A DNA stretch of 64,000 nucleotides, taken from contig OY969111.1 in NCBI GenBank assembly GCA_963697975.1, positions 4,650,001-4,714,000 on the forward strand, written 5' to 3'. The notes under the pieces are model-generated. The model had not been told where the DNA came from. It was given only the letters and a program-made list of their open reading frames with translations, and searched no databases. Positions 1-8,600 of this stretch are shown here, one piece after another (within the stretch, counting starts at the first letter, position 1; every line of letters begins with the position of its first letter). Source of the stretch: QHXM01 sp963697975. Lineage in GTDB: Bacteria > Acidobacteriota > Blastocatellia > Pyrinomonadales > Pyrinomonadaceae. Position numbers and translations under genes: made by a program.

Positions 1-1735
1 GCTCGCCTCGGCGGTGCTTGATTTATTTCCCGGCACAAAGCTCGGCATCGGCCCGGCGCTGCTGGACGACCCGCGCTACGGATTCTTTTACGATGTCATC
101 ACGCCGCAGCCTTTGACCGAAAGCGATTTGCCCGTCATCGAAAAGAAGATGCGCGACATCGTCAAGCGCAATCTGGCTTATCGTCGCGACGAGATTCCGA
201 AAGCCGAAGCGCTGCGTATCTTCAGGGAACGCGACGAGCCTTTGAAGTGCGAGTTGATAGACGAGAAGGCTGGCGACGTGGTGAGCGTCTATTACATTGA
301 CGGCTCGCCTTTCCTTGATTTCTGTCTTGGCCCTCATGTGCCGAACACGAATAAGCTGCGCGCTTTCAAGTTGCTCAGTCTGGCCGGGGCATACTGGAAA
401 GGCGACGCCGAGCGCCCGCAGATGCAGCGCATCTACGGCACGGCCTTCTTCTCACAGGAAGAACTCGACGCGTGGGTCAAACAGCGCGAGGAAGCAGAAA
501 AGCGCGACCATCGCCGTCTGGGGCGCGAGCTTGATCTCTTCTCGATTCAGGAGCAGTACGGGCAGGGCTTAATCTTCTGGCATCCGAAGGGCGCGGTCGT
601 GCGCAAGATGATGGAAGATTATTTGTACGAGGAGTTGATTAAGCGCGACTATAGCCTCGTCTATACGCCGCACATCGCGCGGCGCGAGCTTTGGCAGATG
701 AGCGGCCACGAGCAGAACTACGGCGATTCGATGTTTGCGCCGACGAAGCTGGAAGAGACAGAGTTTCGCTTGAAGCCGATGAATTGCCCGTTTCACATCG
801 GCATCTACAAATCGCAACAACGCTCTTACCGTGATTTGCCGCAGCGCTACGGCGAGATGGGCACGGTCTATCGCGCAGAGCTTTCCGGCACATTGCATGG
901 GCTGATGCGCGTTCGCGGCTTTACCGTTGACGACGCGCACCTGTTCTGCACGCCTGAGCAGATTAGCAAGGAGATCGGCGACTGCGTAGATTTCGTCGTC
1001 GAGGTCTTGAAGACGTTTGGCTTCGAGAAGGTCAAGTTCGAGCTATCGGTCAAGGGCAGCGAGACGAACAAAAACTATCTCGGCTCGGACGAGGATTGGG
1101 CGAAGGCGGAGGCCGTTCTGGCCGAGTCGCTGGACTCGCGCGGCGTTGCTTACGAGCGCATCGAAGGTGAGGGTGCGTTCTACGGGCCAAAGATAGATAT
1201 TAAAATTGAGGACGCCATCGGGCGGCTCTGGCAGCTCGGCACGGTGCAGTATGACTTTAATCTCCCTGAGCGTTTCGAGCTTGAGTACATCGCTGAAGAT
1301 AACAAGCCGCATCGTCCGGTGATGGTTCACCGCGCGCTGTTCGGCTCAATCGAACGCTTCTTCGGCGTTTTGATTGAACATTATACGGGTGCGTTTCCGC
1401 TCTGGCTCGCTCCCGTGCAGGCAGTGGTGCTGCCGATTACGGATCGCGTCAACGACTACGCGCAGGATGTTGCGAAGCAGTTGCGCGCCGTCGGTCTGCG
1501 TGTTGAAACGAACCTTCGCAGCGAGAAGATCGGCGCGAAGATACGTGACGCACAGTTGCAGAAGATTCCTTTCATGCTCGTGCTGGGCGACCGCGAGATG
1601 GAACAGGGTAAGGTCGCCGTGCGAGAACGAACCAAGGGCGACATCGGCGTGATGACGCCGGATGAGTTCAAAGAGATGGCGCAGCGACTCGTTGACTCGC
1701 GTTCGCTCGTCAACATCGTCGAGTCTGAAGTCTGA
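1..1735 (+). CDS. thrS: Threonyl-tRNA synthetase, 5' end outside window
   Basis: Class II synthetase charging tRNA-Thr in the cytoplasm. The reading frame is open to the left edge, so the TGS domain and part of the editing region lie outside the window; the GTG at 14 is internal (the Val of an AVLDLFPG stretch), not the start. Visible parts are the editing-domain remainder, the catalytic core with KPMNCPFHIG (the Cys near residue 258 counted from base 14 is a zinc ligand), motif 2 around YRAELSGTLHGLMRVRGF, motif 3 around HRALFGSIERFFG, and the C-terminal anticodon-binding domain. It heads the classic thrS-infC-rpmI-rplT-pheS-pheT order. The stop codon lies inside a heptamer repeat array. Identification is secure. 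Confidence 0.97.
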   Translation, partial: LASAVLDLFPGTKLGIGPALLDDPRYGFFYDVITPQPLTESDLPVIEKKMRDIVKRNLAYRRDEIPKAEALRIFRERDEPLKCELIDEKAGDVVSVYYIDGSPFLDFCLGPHVPNTNKLRAFKLLSLAGAYWKGDAERPQMQRIYGTAFFSQEELDAWVKQREEAEKRDHRRLGRELDLFSIQEQYGQGLIFWHPKGAVVRKMMEDYLYEELIKRDYSLVYTPHIARRELWQMSGHEQNYGDSMFAPTKLEETEFRLKPMNCPFHIGIYKSQQRSYRDLPQRYGEMGTVYRAELSGTLHGLMRVRGFTVDDAHLFCTPEQISKEIGDCVDFVVEVLKTFGFEKVKFELSVKGSETNKNYLGSDEDWAKAEAVLAESLDSRGVAYERIEGEGAFYGPKIDIKIEDAIGRLWQLGTVQYDFNLPERFELEYIAEDNKPHRPVMVHRALFGSIERFFGVLIEHYTGAFPLWLAPVQAVVLPITDRVNDYAQDVAKQLRAVGLRVETNLRSEKIGAKIRDAQLQKIPFMLVLGDREMEQGKVAVRERTKGDIGVMTPDEFKEMAQRLVDSRSLVNIVESEV

Positions 1736-1806
1736 AGTCCGGGGTCTGGAGTCAAAGACAATCTCTTATGACTCCCGACCCTGAGACTCCAGACTCCAGA
1801 CTCCTA
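1723..1806. repeat. Heptamer inverted-repeat array 1 (GTCTGAA/GACTCCA)
   Basis: The left arm is 7-base units of the GTCTGAA, GTCCGGG and GTCTGGA type. The right arm is units of GACTCCC and AGACTCC. The arms are roughly complementary and would form a long hairpin. The left arm includes the last codons and stop of thrS; the right arm ends a few bases before the GGAGGT site of infC. Confidence 0.85.
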
Positions 1807-1823
1807 ACATTGGAGGTGCAGCA

Positions 1824-2468
1824 ATAGCTACAGGCTTTCGAGGTCGCGGGCAGCGTCCTGACAATCGTCGCGCTCCCGCCGTGCGCATTAACGAAAGAAT
1901 CCGCGTGCCCGAAGTGCGCGTGATTGGTGATGACGGCGAGCAACTCGGCGTCATGGAGACGCGCGACGCCGTGCGTAGGGCACGCGAGCAGGGACTTGAT
2001 CTGGTGGAGGTCGCGCCCACCGCCGAGCCGCCCGTCTGTCGCATCATTGATTACGGCAAGTTTCAATACGAGGCGAAGAAGAAGGCGAACGAGGCGAAGA
2101 AGAAGCAGGTCATCATCACCGTCAAAGAGGTCAAGTTTCGTCCGGGCACGGACGATCACGACTATGACTACCGCATGAAGCACGCGCGCGAGTGGTTGAC
2201 GGGCGGCGACAAGGTGAAGGCGACGATCTGGTTTCGTGGCCGCGAGATGACGCACCGCGAACTGGGCGCGCGCATTCTCGAACGTCTGGAAGGCGACCTC
2301 AAGGATGTCGGAGAAGTCGAGGCTCGCCCGCGCATGGAAGGCAACCAGATGTTCATCATTCTCGCCCCGAAACGTCACAAGACCGCAGGCGGCGGTGGAG
2401 GAGGGAAAGCCGAACATGCGCCCCCCACCCCAGCACCCGCGACGAATCAGGGAGAGAGTAAGACGTAA
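1824..2468 (+). CDS. infC: Translation initiation factor IF-3, probable ATA start
   Basis: IF-3 binds the 30S subunit and checks start-codon/initiator tRNA pairing. The typical N-terminus RVNERIRVPEVRVIG-like (here VRINERIRVPEVRVIG) is preceded in frame by a basic stretch, ATGFRGRGQRPDNRR, as in related IF-3 proteins. There is no ATG. An ATA at 1824 lies six bases after GGAGGT (1812-1817), so I place the start there; the GTG at 1881 would cut into the conserved N-domain. IF-3 genes often use rare starts (ATT, ATC, ATA) for autoregulation. The two IF-3 domains are joined by a Lys-rich linker (YEAKKKANEAKKKQ). The C-terminal tail is Gly/Pro-rich. About 214 residues. Confidence 0.93.
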   Translation: MATGFRGRGQRPDNRRAPAVRINERIRVPEVRVIGDDGEQLGVMETRDAVRRAREQGLDLVEVAPTAEPPVCRIIDYGKFQYEAKKKANEAKKKQVIITVKEVKFRPGTDDHDYDYRMKHAREWLTGGDKVKATIWFRGREMTHRELGARILERLEGDLKDVGEVEARPRMEGNQMFIILAPKRHKTAGGGGGGKAEHAPPTPAPATNQGESKT

Positions 2469-2577
2469 AATTTTTGATTTGCGATTTTTGATTTGCGATT
2501 GGAAGCGGACTAAAGATTATTTGAATTAGTTTCTTGTCATCTTCCAATCAAAAATCAAAAATCTAAAATCGCAAATC
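2469..2577. repeat. Heptamer inverted-repeat array 2 (GATTTGC/CAAAAAT)
   Basis: The left arm repeats ATTTTTG and ATTTGCG units directly after the infC stop. The right arm (2541-2577) repeats CAAAAAT, CTAAAAT and CGCAAAT units. The arms are complementary in the same 7-base register. Confidence 0.85.
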
Positions 2578-2593
2578 TTTTAGGGGAGCAATT

Positions 2594-2797
2594 ATGCCTA
2601 AGCTGAAAACACATAAGGGAGCGGCCAAGCGTTTTCGTTTGACCGCGACGGGTAAAATCAAGCGCGGCCACAGCCACGCGCGCCACATTCTGACCAAGAA
2701 GACCAATAAGCGTAAGCGTCAGCTCGACATTGATGGACTCGTCTCCGAAGGAGATCAGAAGCGTGTCGAAGCGATGCTACCGTATGGAAGAGGCTAA
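2594..2797 (+). CDS. rpmI: 50S ribosomal protein bL35
   Basis: 67-residue, very basic protein of the large subunit. It begins MPKLKTHKGAAKRFRLTATG, the family signature, and continues with the HARHILTKKTNKRKRQL block. It is preceded by TTAGGGGAGCA, giving a GGGGAG ribosome-binding site. It lies between infC and rplT, the standard order. IF-3, bL35 and bL20 are co-regulated in many bacteria; here each junction is occupied by a heptamer array, so any leader regulation would have to work around those hairpins. Confidence 0.97.
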   Translation: MPKLKTHKGAAKRFRLTATGKIKRGHSHARHILTKKTNKRKRQLDIDGLVSEGDQKRVEAMLPYGRG

Positions 2798-2803
2798 AAG
2801 AGT

Positions 2804-2880
2804 GTGATAAGTGATAAGTGATAAGTGATAGGAGAGAACAACCGGTCTTTCTTATCACCCATCACCCATCACCCATCACT
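2804..2880. repeat. Heptamer inverted-repeat array 3 (GTGATAA/ATCACCC)
   Basis: Four GTGATAA/GTGATAG units, a short loop, then four units of the ATCACCC type. The arms form a near-complete hairpin between rpmI and rplT. An intact GGGGGA site remains between the right arm and the rplT start. Confidence 0.88.
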
Positions 2881-2899
2881 TGATTGGGGGAAATGAATA

Positions 2900-3283
2900 A
2901 TGCCAAGAGCAAAACGTGGAAATAAGCGTCTTGAGAGACGCAAGAAGATTCTTAAATTAGCCAAAGGGTATCGCGGCACAAAATCCAAGCTCTATCGTTC
3001 GGCCAAAGAGAGCGTGGAGCGCGCGCTTAACTTCGCTTACACTGGCCGCAAATTGAAGAAGCGCGATTTTCGTAGCCTGTGGATCGTCCGCATCGGAGCC
3101 GCCGCGCGCCTGAACGGATTGAACTATTCGCAGTTCATGCACGGTTTGAAGCTCGCGAGTATCGAGCTTGACCGCAAAGTTCTGGCAGACCTCGCGGCCA
3201 ACCAGCCCGAAGCGTTCGCGGAATTGGCCGGACAGGTCAAGACCGCTCTGGACAACGAGCAGCAGCAACGCGCTGCGGCGTGA
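2900..3283 (+). CDS. rplT: 50S ribosomal protein bL20
   Basis: 127-residue large-subunit protein, needed for early 50S assembly. The N-terminal MPRAKRGNKRLERRKKILKLAKGYRG and the internal LWIVRIGAAARLNGLNYSQFMHGL block are family hallmarks. A GGGGGAAATG Shine-Dalgarno region precedes the ATG. The stop lies 23 bases before the likely pheS ATG. The C-terminal tail (EQQQRAAA) is slightly longer than in E. coli. Confidence 0.97.
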   Translation: MPRAKRGNKRLERRKKILKLAKGYRGTKSKLYRSAKESVERALNFAYTGRKLKKRDFRSLWIVRIGAAARLNGLNYSQFMHGLKLASIELDRKVLADLAANQPEAFAELAGQVKTALDNEQQQRAAA

Positions 3284-3306
3284 GACTTGATGAAGGGTAC
3301 GGACTG

Positions 3307-4431
3307 ATGCCGGAAGGCGATAGAAACGTAGACCCGAAACAACAGGCTGAAGCTGCACGCAAGGCGTTCGAGCAAGAGTTCGAGCGCTTTGCGCGCTTTC
3401 GCCGTGATTCGGAGTTAAGCGACCATGAAACGGTTTCGGTAGATGCGAAACTAAAGGACGCTGAAAGCTCTTTGCGCGACTTGGGCGAAGTCCGCTCACA
3501 ACACACGGGCAAAAAGAGCGCGTTAGCCTCCGTCAAGAAGATGATCGGGCGCGTCGCCTCTGAAGACCGCGCGGCCTTCGGTCAGATGGTTCAGCAGATT
3601 GAAGTCGAGATCGTCCGCGAGATTGACGAAGCGGAAGCGTCTTTGAAATCTTCAATCGCCGATTTGCGAACGGAGACCGAACGGATTGACGTTACGCTGC
3701 CGGGCAGGCGTCCGCGTCAGGGCCATCTTCACCCGATTACAATTCTGCGCCAGAAGATTGAAGATATCTTCGTCTCTTTGGGCTATGCGATTGAAGATGA
3801 CCGCGAGATCGAGACGGATTTCTACAACTTCACTGCGCTCAACATCCCCGAAAATCATCCGGCGCGCGATCCGCTCGACACGTTCTACACGACGGACGGT
3901 TTCGCGCTGCGCTCGCAGACTTCGACCGTCCAGATTCATGCGATGGAGCGTCGTAAAGCCCCCTTGCGGATGATTGCGCCGGGGCGCGTCTTTCGCCGCG
4001 ACACGCCGGACGCGACGCACAATCCGATGTTCTATCAGGTCGAAGGCTTGTGTGTTGATCGCGGCATCACGATGGCGCACCTGAAGGGAACGCTGACCGA
4101 GTTTGTTCATCGCCTCGTCGGCCCGGAGACGCGCACGCGCTTTCGTCCCTCTTACTTCCCATTCACCGAGCCGTCTGCTGAGGTTGATTACAGTTGCTTC
4201 AAGTGCAACGGGGCGGGCTGCCGCATCTGCAAGCAATCCGGCTGGATTGAGCTTGGCGGCTCCGGCATGGTTCATCCGAACGTGCTGCGCGTCGTCGGCA
4301 TCGACCCCGAAGAGTTTTCGGGCTTCGCCTTCGGCTTCGGCATAGACCGCATGTCGGCGCTCATGTACAAGCTCGACGACATCCGCCTGCTCTTCGAGAA
4401 CGACGTGCGCTTCCTCGAACAGTTCAACTGA
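3307..4431 (+). CDS. pheS: Phenylalanyl-tRNA synthetase alpha chain
   Basis: Catalytic alpha subunit of the alpha2-beta2 enzyme. The N-terminal coiled-coil arm (about residues 15-120) is followed by HPITILRQKIEDIFVSLGY, motif 2 around MRKAPLRMIAPGRVFRRDTPD-type sequence, the C-x-x-C-containing loop CFKCNGAGCRICKQSGW, and motif 3 at GFAFGFGIDRMSALMY. I choose ATG 3307 because AAGGG lies nine bases upstream; an in-frame GTG at 3280 overlaps the rplT stop. About 374 residues. It is separated from pheT by an unrelated secreted-protein gene. Confidence 0.95.
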   Translation: MPEGDRNVDPKQQAEAARKAFEQEFERFARFRRDSELSDHETVSVDAKLKDAESSLRDLGEVRSQHTGKKSALASVKKMIGRVASEDRAAFGQMVQQIEVEIVREIDEAEASLKSSIADLRTETERIDVTLPGRRPRQGHLHPITILRQKIEDIFVSLGYAIEDDREIETDFYNFTALNIPENHPARDPLDTFYTTDGFALRSQTSTVQIHAMERRKAPLRMIAPGRVFRRDTPDATHNPMFYQVEGLCVDRGITMAHLKGTLTEFVHRLVGPETRTRFRPSYFPFTEPSAEVDYSCFKCNGAGCRICKQSGWIELGGSGMVHPNVLRVVGIDPEEFSGFAFGFGIDRMSALMYKLDDIRLLFENDVRFLEQFN

Positions 4432-4464
4432 AAGAGCCTAATCCTCTGGTGGTAGGTAATAGTC

Positions 4465-5586
4465 ATGAAGAAACTTCTGCCGCTCATCATCTGCCTTCTG
4501 GTCATAGCCATTCCTTGCGGCGCTCAATGGCCGAGAAAGGACGAGAGCTACGATCAACAGTGGAATCTACAGGAGCGGGCGCGCAATGCCCGCAAAGATA
4601 AAGATGAGGACTCCTCCCCCTCAAGTTCCGATTACACCATATATCCCAGCCTTTCAATGCGCGAGGGGAAAGGGTTCTACGGCGGGCGGGCGAAAGTCAC
4701 GTTGAATAATAAAGCCGGATTTATCAACAGGGCTGGTCAACTCGTCATCGAGGCGCGCTTTGACGATGCCGGACGTTTCTCGGAAGGTTTAGCCCCGGTC
4801 GAGATTAATGGCAAGTGGGGTTACATCGATAAAGAGGGAGATGTGGTCATCCCTTTGAAGTTCGATTGGGCGCTGGGTTTCTATGAGGGACGCGCGCTCA
4901 TCATGGTCAAGGATAAGTGGGGCCACATTGATGCGAAGGGAGCGGTGGTCGTTGAGCCACGCTTTGACGAAGCCGGAAGCTTTTCCGAAGGAGTCGCGCG
5001 CGTCTGCATCTACGACGAGAATTACAAGTGGGGTTTTATTGATAAGGTCGGGAAATACAAATGGGGCTTCATTGATAAAGCCGGAAATTGGGTGCTCAAG
5101 CCCGTTTATGACAGTCCGGTCGAGGATTTTTCTCATGGACGCGCGCCGGTCGGTAAAGACATCGGCATGAATAACGGGGTGGTAGTTGATAAGTTCTATG
5201 TTGATAAAAAAGGACGAAGCTACCCTGAGCCGGAGCCTGATGAGCGTTTTGAGGATTTCGATGACATCGATCCTTTCTTTGAAGGTCTAGCGGCTTTCAG
5301 GCGTGACTACAAGTACGGCTTCGTCAACCGGCGAGCGGGCATAGTCATTGCTCCTCAGTTTGAGATGGCCGGTATCTTCTCGGAAGGACTCGCCCCGGTA
5401 GAAATTGATAAGGGGCAAGAGCATCGCGGTGACTGGGGCTACATTAATCGTAAAGGGCAACATGTCATCAAGTCCCAGTTCGATTGGGCATGGGAATTCT
5501 CGGAAGGGCGTGCTCTCGTCGCGGTTGGCGATCAGGTCGGATATATTGACAGGGCTGGCCGTTATATTTGGAAGCCTTCTAAGTAG
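4465..5586 (+). CDS. Secreted WG-repeat protein inserted between pheS and pheT
   Basis: 373 residues. The N-terminus MKKLLPLIICLLVIAIPCGA is a typical signal peptide, so export is likely. The rest is about seven to eight WG (KWG) repeats of the pattern G(F/Y)I-(D/N)-(K/R)-x-G-x-x-V-I-x-P-x-F-D-x-A-x-x-F-S-E-G-L-A-P-V, for example NGKWGYIDKEGDVVIPLKFDW. WG repeats form beta-propeller-like structures of mostly unknown role. Codon usage looks like the neighbours, so there is no sign of recent transfer, but the ATG follows pheS by 33 bases and pheT follows by 45, so it is probably co-transcribed with translation genes. No specific function can be assigned. Confidence 0.9.
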   Translation: MKKLLPLIICLLVIAIPCGAQWPRKDESYDQQWNLQERARNARKDKDEDSSPSSSDYTIYPSLSMREGKGFYGGRAKVTLNNKAGFINRAGQLVIEARFDDAGRFSEGLAPVEINGKWGYIDKEGDVVIPLKFDWALGFYEGRALIMVKDKWGHIDAKGAVVVEPRFDEAGSFSEGVARVCIYDENYKWGFIDKVGKYKWGFIDKAGNWVLKPVYDSPVEDFSHGRAPVGKDIGMNNGVVVDKFYVDKKGRSYPEPEPDERFEDFDDIDPFFEGLAAFRRDYKYGFVNRRAGIVIAPQFEMAGIFSEGLAPVEIDKGQEHRGDWGYINRKGQHVIKSQFDWAWEFSEGRALVAVGDQVGYIDRAGRYIWKPSK

Positions 5587-5631
5587 GTTTGAGTTCCAGC
5601 GGTTTTCCGACTCATTCAATTTCATCCAAAC

Positions 5632-7758
5632 ATGAACATTAGTTACAACTGGCTTCGTGAATTGACTGGCGTGACGCTTGAGCCGAAAGAATTGGCCGAG
5701 CGGCTGACGATGCTTGGGCTGGCCGTAGAAGTTGTGCATGAAGCTGGCGACGATTTCGTCTTGGAGATCGATCTCACGTCGAATCGCCCGGATTGTTTGT
5801 CGCATCTGGGCGTGGCGCGCGAGGTCGCTGCGGCTGCGAATGGTCGCGTATCGCTGCCTGAAGCTCAACCATCAAATGTTGAAGGACAAGCGGCATCGTT
5901 CACGGCTGTAGAGATACGCGATGCGGATTTGTGCCCGCGTTATGCTGCGCGGGTTGTGCGTGGCGTGACGATAAGACAATCGCCCGATTGGTTGGTCAAA
6001 CGCCTGGAAGCTATCGGGCAGAGGCCGATCAACAACGTAGCAGACATCACGAACTTCGTGCTGCATGAACAGGGCCAGCCGCTTCACGCTTTCGATCTGG
6101 CGAAGCTAACGGAGAATCGAATCGTCGTCCGGCGCGCGGCGGTTGGAGAGAAGATAAGGACGCTCGACGGGACTGAGCGCGAGCTTGACGCGGAGATGCT
6201 GGTGATTGCCGATGCTGTGCGACCCGTAGCGGTCGCGGGCGTGATGGGCGGCGAGGATTCGGAGATTTCCGACGAGACACGCGACGTGTTGATCGAAAGC
6301 GCGTACTTCAATCCGGTGTCCGTGCGGCGCACGTCAAAACTCTTGGGCTTACGCACGGAAGCTTCGCACCGCTTCGAGCGCGGCGTGGACTACGAAGGCG
6401 TCATCAGGGCGCAGGAGAGATGCGTTGCCCTGATCTGTGAACTGGCGGGTGGCACGGCGACCGAAGACGCGATAGACGTTTATCCCAAACGCATCGAGCC
6501 ATCCGTTGTGAGCCTGCGTCCAGAACGCGTGAAAGCTCTCACCGGACTCGAAGTCGGCACGGATGAGATGGTGCGAATTCTTCTGGCGCTGGGCTTCATG
6601 CAGCGTGATGCGATGGCCTCTCTGGGGGCGGCAGGAAACGCAGCGGGCGGCGCTGTTGGAGGCCGCAGCCTGACTTTCATCGCTCCGACGTGGCGCGTGG
6701 ACATCGAGCGCGAAGAGGATTTGGTCGAAGAAGTCGCGCGACACACGGGCTATGAAAAGATTACGACGGAGCTTCCGGCCTCGAATATCGCTGGCGAATA
6801 CCAGCCGAGCGAAAGGAAGAGGCGCGCACTTCGCCGCGCTCTCGTCGCGAGCGGCTTTGACGAAGCCATCAGTTTCAGCTTCATAGATGCGGCGCACGAT
6901 GATCGCTTTGAGTTTCTGCCTGATCTGGTGAAGTCTGTTGAGAGCGCGGAACGCTTCGTCACTCTCACCAATCCGATTATCGAAGGCGTGACACGGATGC
7001 GCCCGACGCTGCTTTCGGGGATGCTCGACGCCATCAGGCACAATTTCAATCACGGCACGCGCGACGTGCGTCTCTTCGAGACGGGGCGCGTCTTTGTGGC
7101 AGATCCTGAGCGCGGAAAACTGCCACGCGAGCGCGAGGCGTTGGCGCTGGCTGCGACCGGCATGGCTATTGAAGCGGGACGCGCGGGAGCATCACACGAG
7201 CTTGATTTTTATGACCTCAAGGGCGCGCTCGAAGCCGCTGTTGATGCGATGAATCTCAAGCCTCTGCGATTCGAGGCGGCTCAATGGAAGCACCTGCGCG
7301 ACGGGCAGGCGGCACGGATTATGAAGGCGGATGGTCAAGCTGTCGGCAGCATCGGCAGGCTGGACGAGGCGGTCGCTGCCCTGTACAAGTTTCGCCAATC
7401 GGTTTATGTCGCCGAAGTAGATTTGAGCGCGTTGCTTGAGATGGAAGAGTTGCCGGTGCTCTACACGCCGCTCTCGCGTTACCCGTCTATCGGGCGCGAC
7501 GTTTCTTTGCTCGTCGGGCGACGCGTGACTCTGGCCGAGATGCTCGACCGCATCCATGACGAACAGGTGGAGAATTGCCGCGCCGCTAAACTGGTTGATG
7601 TCTATGAAGGCGCAAATCTACCGGAAGGGAAGCGCTCGGTGACGCTCAGGATGGAGTATCGCTCGGAAGAGCGCACCCTTCGCGACGAAGAAGTGGACGA
7701 AATGCACGCGCGCCTCGTTCAAGCTCTGGAAGAAAAATTCGGGGCGCAACAAAGATAA
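5632..7758 (+). CDS. pheT: Phenylalanyl-tRNA synthetase beta chain, short form lacking the tRNA-binding OB domain
   Basis: Beta subunit of PheRS, carrying editing and structural roles. It starts MNISYNWLRELTGVTLEPKELAERLTMLGL (B1 part), then passes straight to VLEIDLTSNRPDCLSHLGVAREVAA. The roughly 110-residue EMAP-II-like tRNA-binding domain found there in most bacterial PheT is absent, which explains 708 residues against about 790-800. The B3/B4 editing domain, B5 (TWRVDIEREEDLVEEVARHTGYEKI), the catalytic-like module and the C-terminal FDX-ACB domain (from YTPLSRYPSIGRDVSLLV) are present. The reading frame is intact, so this looks like a natural short form. Confidence 0.95.
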   Translation: MNISYNWLRELTGVTLEPKELAERLTMLGLAVEVVHEAGDDFVLEIDLTSNRPDCLSHLGVAREVAAAANGRVSLPEAQPSNVEGQAASFTAVEIRDADLCPRYAARVVRGVTIRQSPDWLVKRLEAIGQRPINNVADITNFVLHEQGQPLHAFDLAKLTENRIVVRRAAVGEKIRTLDGTERELDAEMLVIADAVRPVAVAGVMGGEDSEISDETRDVLIESAYFNPVSVRRTSKLLGLRTEASHRFERGVDYEGVIRAQERCVALICELAGGTATEDAIDVYPKRIEPSVVSLRPERVKALTGLEVGTDEMVRILLALGFMQRDAMASLGAAGNAAGGAVGGRSLTFIAPTWRVDIEREEDLVEEVARHTGYEKITTELPASNIAGEYQPSERKRRALRRALVASGFDEAISFSFIDAAHDDRFEFLPDLVKSVESAERFVTLTNPIIEGVTRMRPTLLSGMLDAIRHNFNHGTRDVRLFETGRVFVADPERGKLPREREALALAATGMAIEAGRAGASHELDFYDLKGALEAAVDAMNLKPLRFEAAQWKHLRDGQAARIMKADGQAVGSIGRLDEAVAALYKFRQSVYVAEVDLSALLEMEELPVLYTPLSRYPSIGRDVSLLVGRRVTLAEMLDRIHDEQVENCRAAKLVDVYEGANLPEGKRSVTLRMEYRSEERTLRDEEVDEMHARLVQALEEKFGAQQR

Positions 7759-7760
7759 AA

Positions 7761-7850
7761 GTCTGAAGTCCGGAGTCTGGAGGCTGGAGTCAGAAGCCAA
7801 AGAAAACTTTTTTGCTTCTGACTCCAGCCTTCAGACTTTTGACTCTAGAC
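7761..7850. repeat. Heptamer inverted-repeat array 4 (GTCTGAA/GACTCCA)
   Basis: Same sequence family as the thrS-infC array: left units GTCTGAA, GTCCGGA and GTCTGGA, right units GACTCCA, TCAGACT and GACTCTA. It starts two bases after the pheT stop. Confidence 0.85.
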
Positions 7851-7916
7851 TTATTAAGCTAGAAGTCGCATAATCGGGCGGCTAGTTTTAGCCCCTGCCA
7901 AATCGAGGAGACGGCG

Positions 7917-8198
7917 ATGGTCGGATTATCTGGACTGGAAAAGTTCTCACATCTGGAAGACAAAATTTACCGCACCATCGAACTGACGAAAACTCTTCGC
8001 CAGGAGAAGGAAGCTTTAGAGCGCGAGATCGCCTCCACCCGGCGCGAGTTGGGCACGTTGCTCAACGAAAAAGAGCGATTGGAAAATCAGCTTGAGCGTA
8101 TCCTCTCGGAGCGTGACACGATTCGCATGAAAGTCGAAGCCATGCTTGATGCGATTGCCGCGCTCGACCCGGAAATGGCCGAGGTGGTGCGTAGATGA
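7917..8198 (+). CDS. Small coiled-coil protein, ZapB-like
   Basis: 93 residues, nearly all predicted coiled coil from about residue 12 to 80, rich in Glu, Arg and Leu heptads (ETLRQEKEALEREIASTRREL-type sequence). A GGAGAC site precedes the ATG. The stop overlaps the start of zapA (ATGA), so the two are translationally coupled. By position and shape it resembles ZapB, which bundles FtsZ-ring components together with ZapA. Coiled-coil proteins of this size have little diagnostic sequence, so the functional name is an inference from context. Confidence 0.75.
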   Translation: MVGLSGLEKFSHLEDKIYRTIELTKTLRQEKEALEREIASTRRELGTLLNEKERLENQLERILSERDTIRMKVEAMLDAIAALDPEMAEVVRR

Positions 8199-8584
8199 CA
8201 GACGGGAATAATCGCATCAGTCTGAGTAAAGGCAATATGGACACAGCAACAACACCGACCATCAGAGTAGAGATTTACAACCAGACTTACAACATCCGCT
8301 CTGACGGTGACAGTGAGTACATCTCGCAGCTCGCCGAGTTTGTTGATAGCCGGATGCGCGAGATTTCGTCTGGCACGCTCACGGTTGATTCGCTCAAGGT
8401 CGCCATTCTGGCAGCGCTCCACATCGCCGATGAACTGCATCGCTTAAAACGCCTCCACGAACAGGCCGACTCGCAACTTGCCTCACGCAGCAGCGAGTGC
8501 GCCGAAATGCTCGACCGCCTCCTGAAAGTTCGCAGCACCGTCGAGCAGCAAGTCAGCACGACGGGCAACATCGCATTCACCTAA
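8195..8584 (+). CDS. zapA: Cell division protein ZapA
   Basis: 129 residues by the coupled ATG at 8195; an alternative ATG at 8237 would remove 14 residues before the conserved part. The core VRVEIYNQTYNIRS-like segment (here IRVEIYNQTYNIRSDGDSEY), then the helix LAEFVDSRMREISSG and a long C-terminal helix, match ZapA, which stabilises FtsZ filaments at mid-cell. A 6S RNA follows directly, the zapA-ssrS arrangement known from many bacteria, which supports both calls. Confidence 0.88.
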   Translation: MTDGNNRISLSKGNMDTATTPTIRVEIYNQTYNIRSDGDSEYISQLAEFVDSRMREISSGTLTVDSLKVAILAALHIADELHRLKRLHEQADSQLASRSSECAEMLDRLLKVRSTVEQQVSTTGNIAFT

Positions 8585-8600
8585 AAACAGAAGGCAGAAA

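Noticed and set aside
569..940. Long antisense ORFs inside thrS and most other genes
   Set aside because: They are third-position GC shadows of the real genes and have no signature of their own.
8195..8236. Shorter zapA start at 8237
   Set aside because: The ATGA overlap with the upstream gene supports coupling at 8195; the shorter form stays possible but is less favoured.
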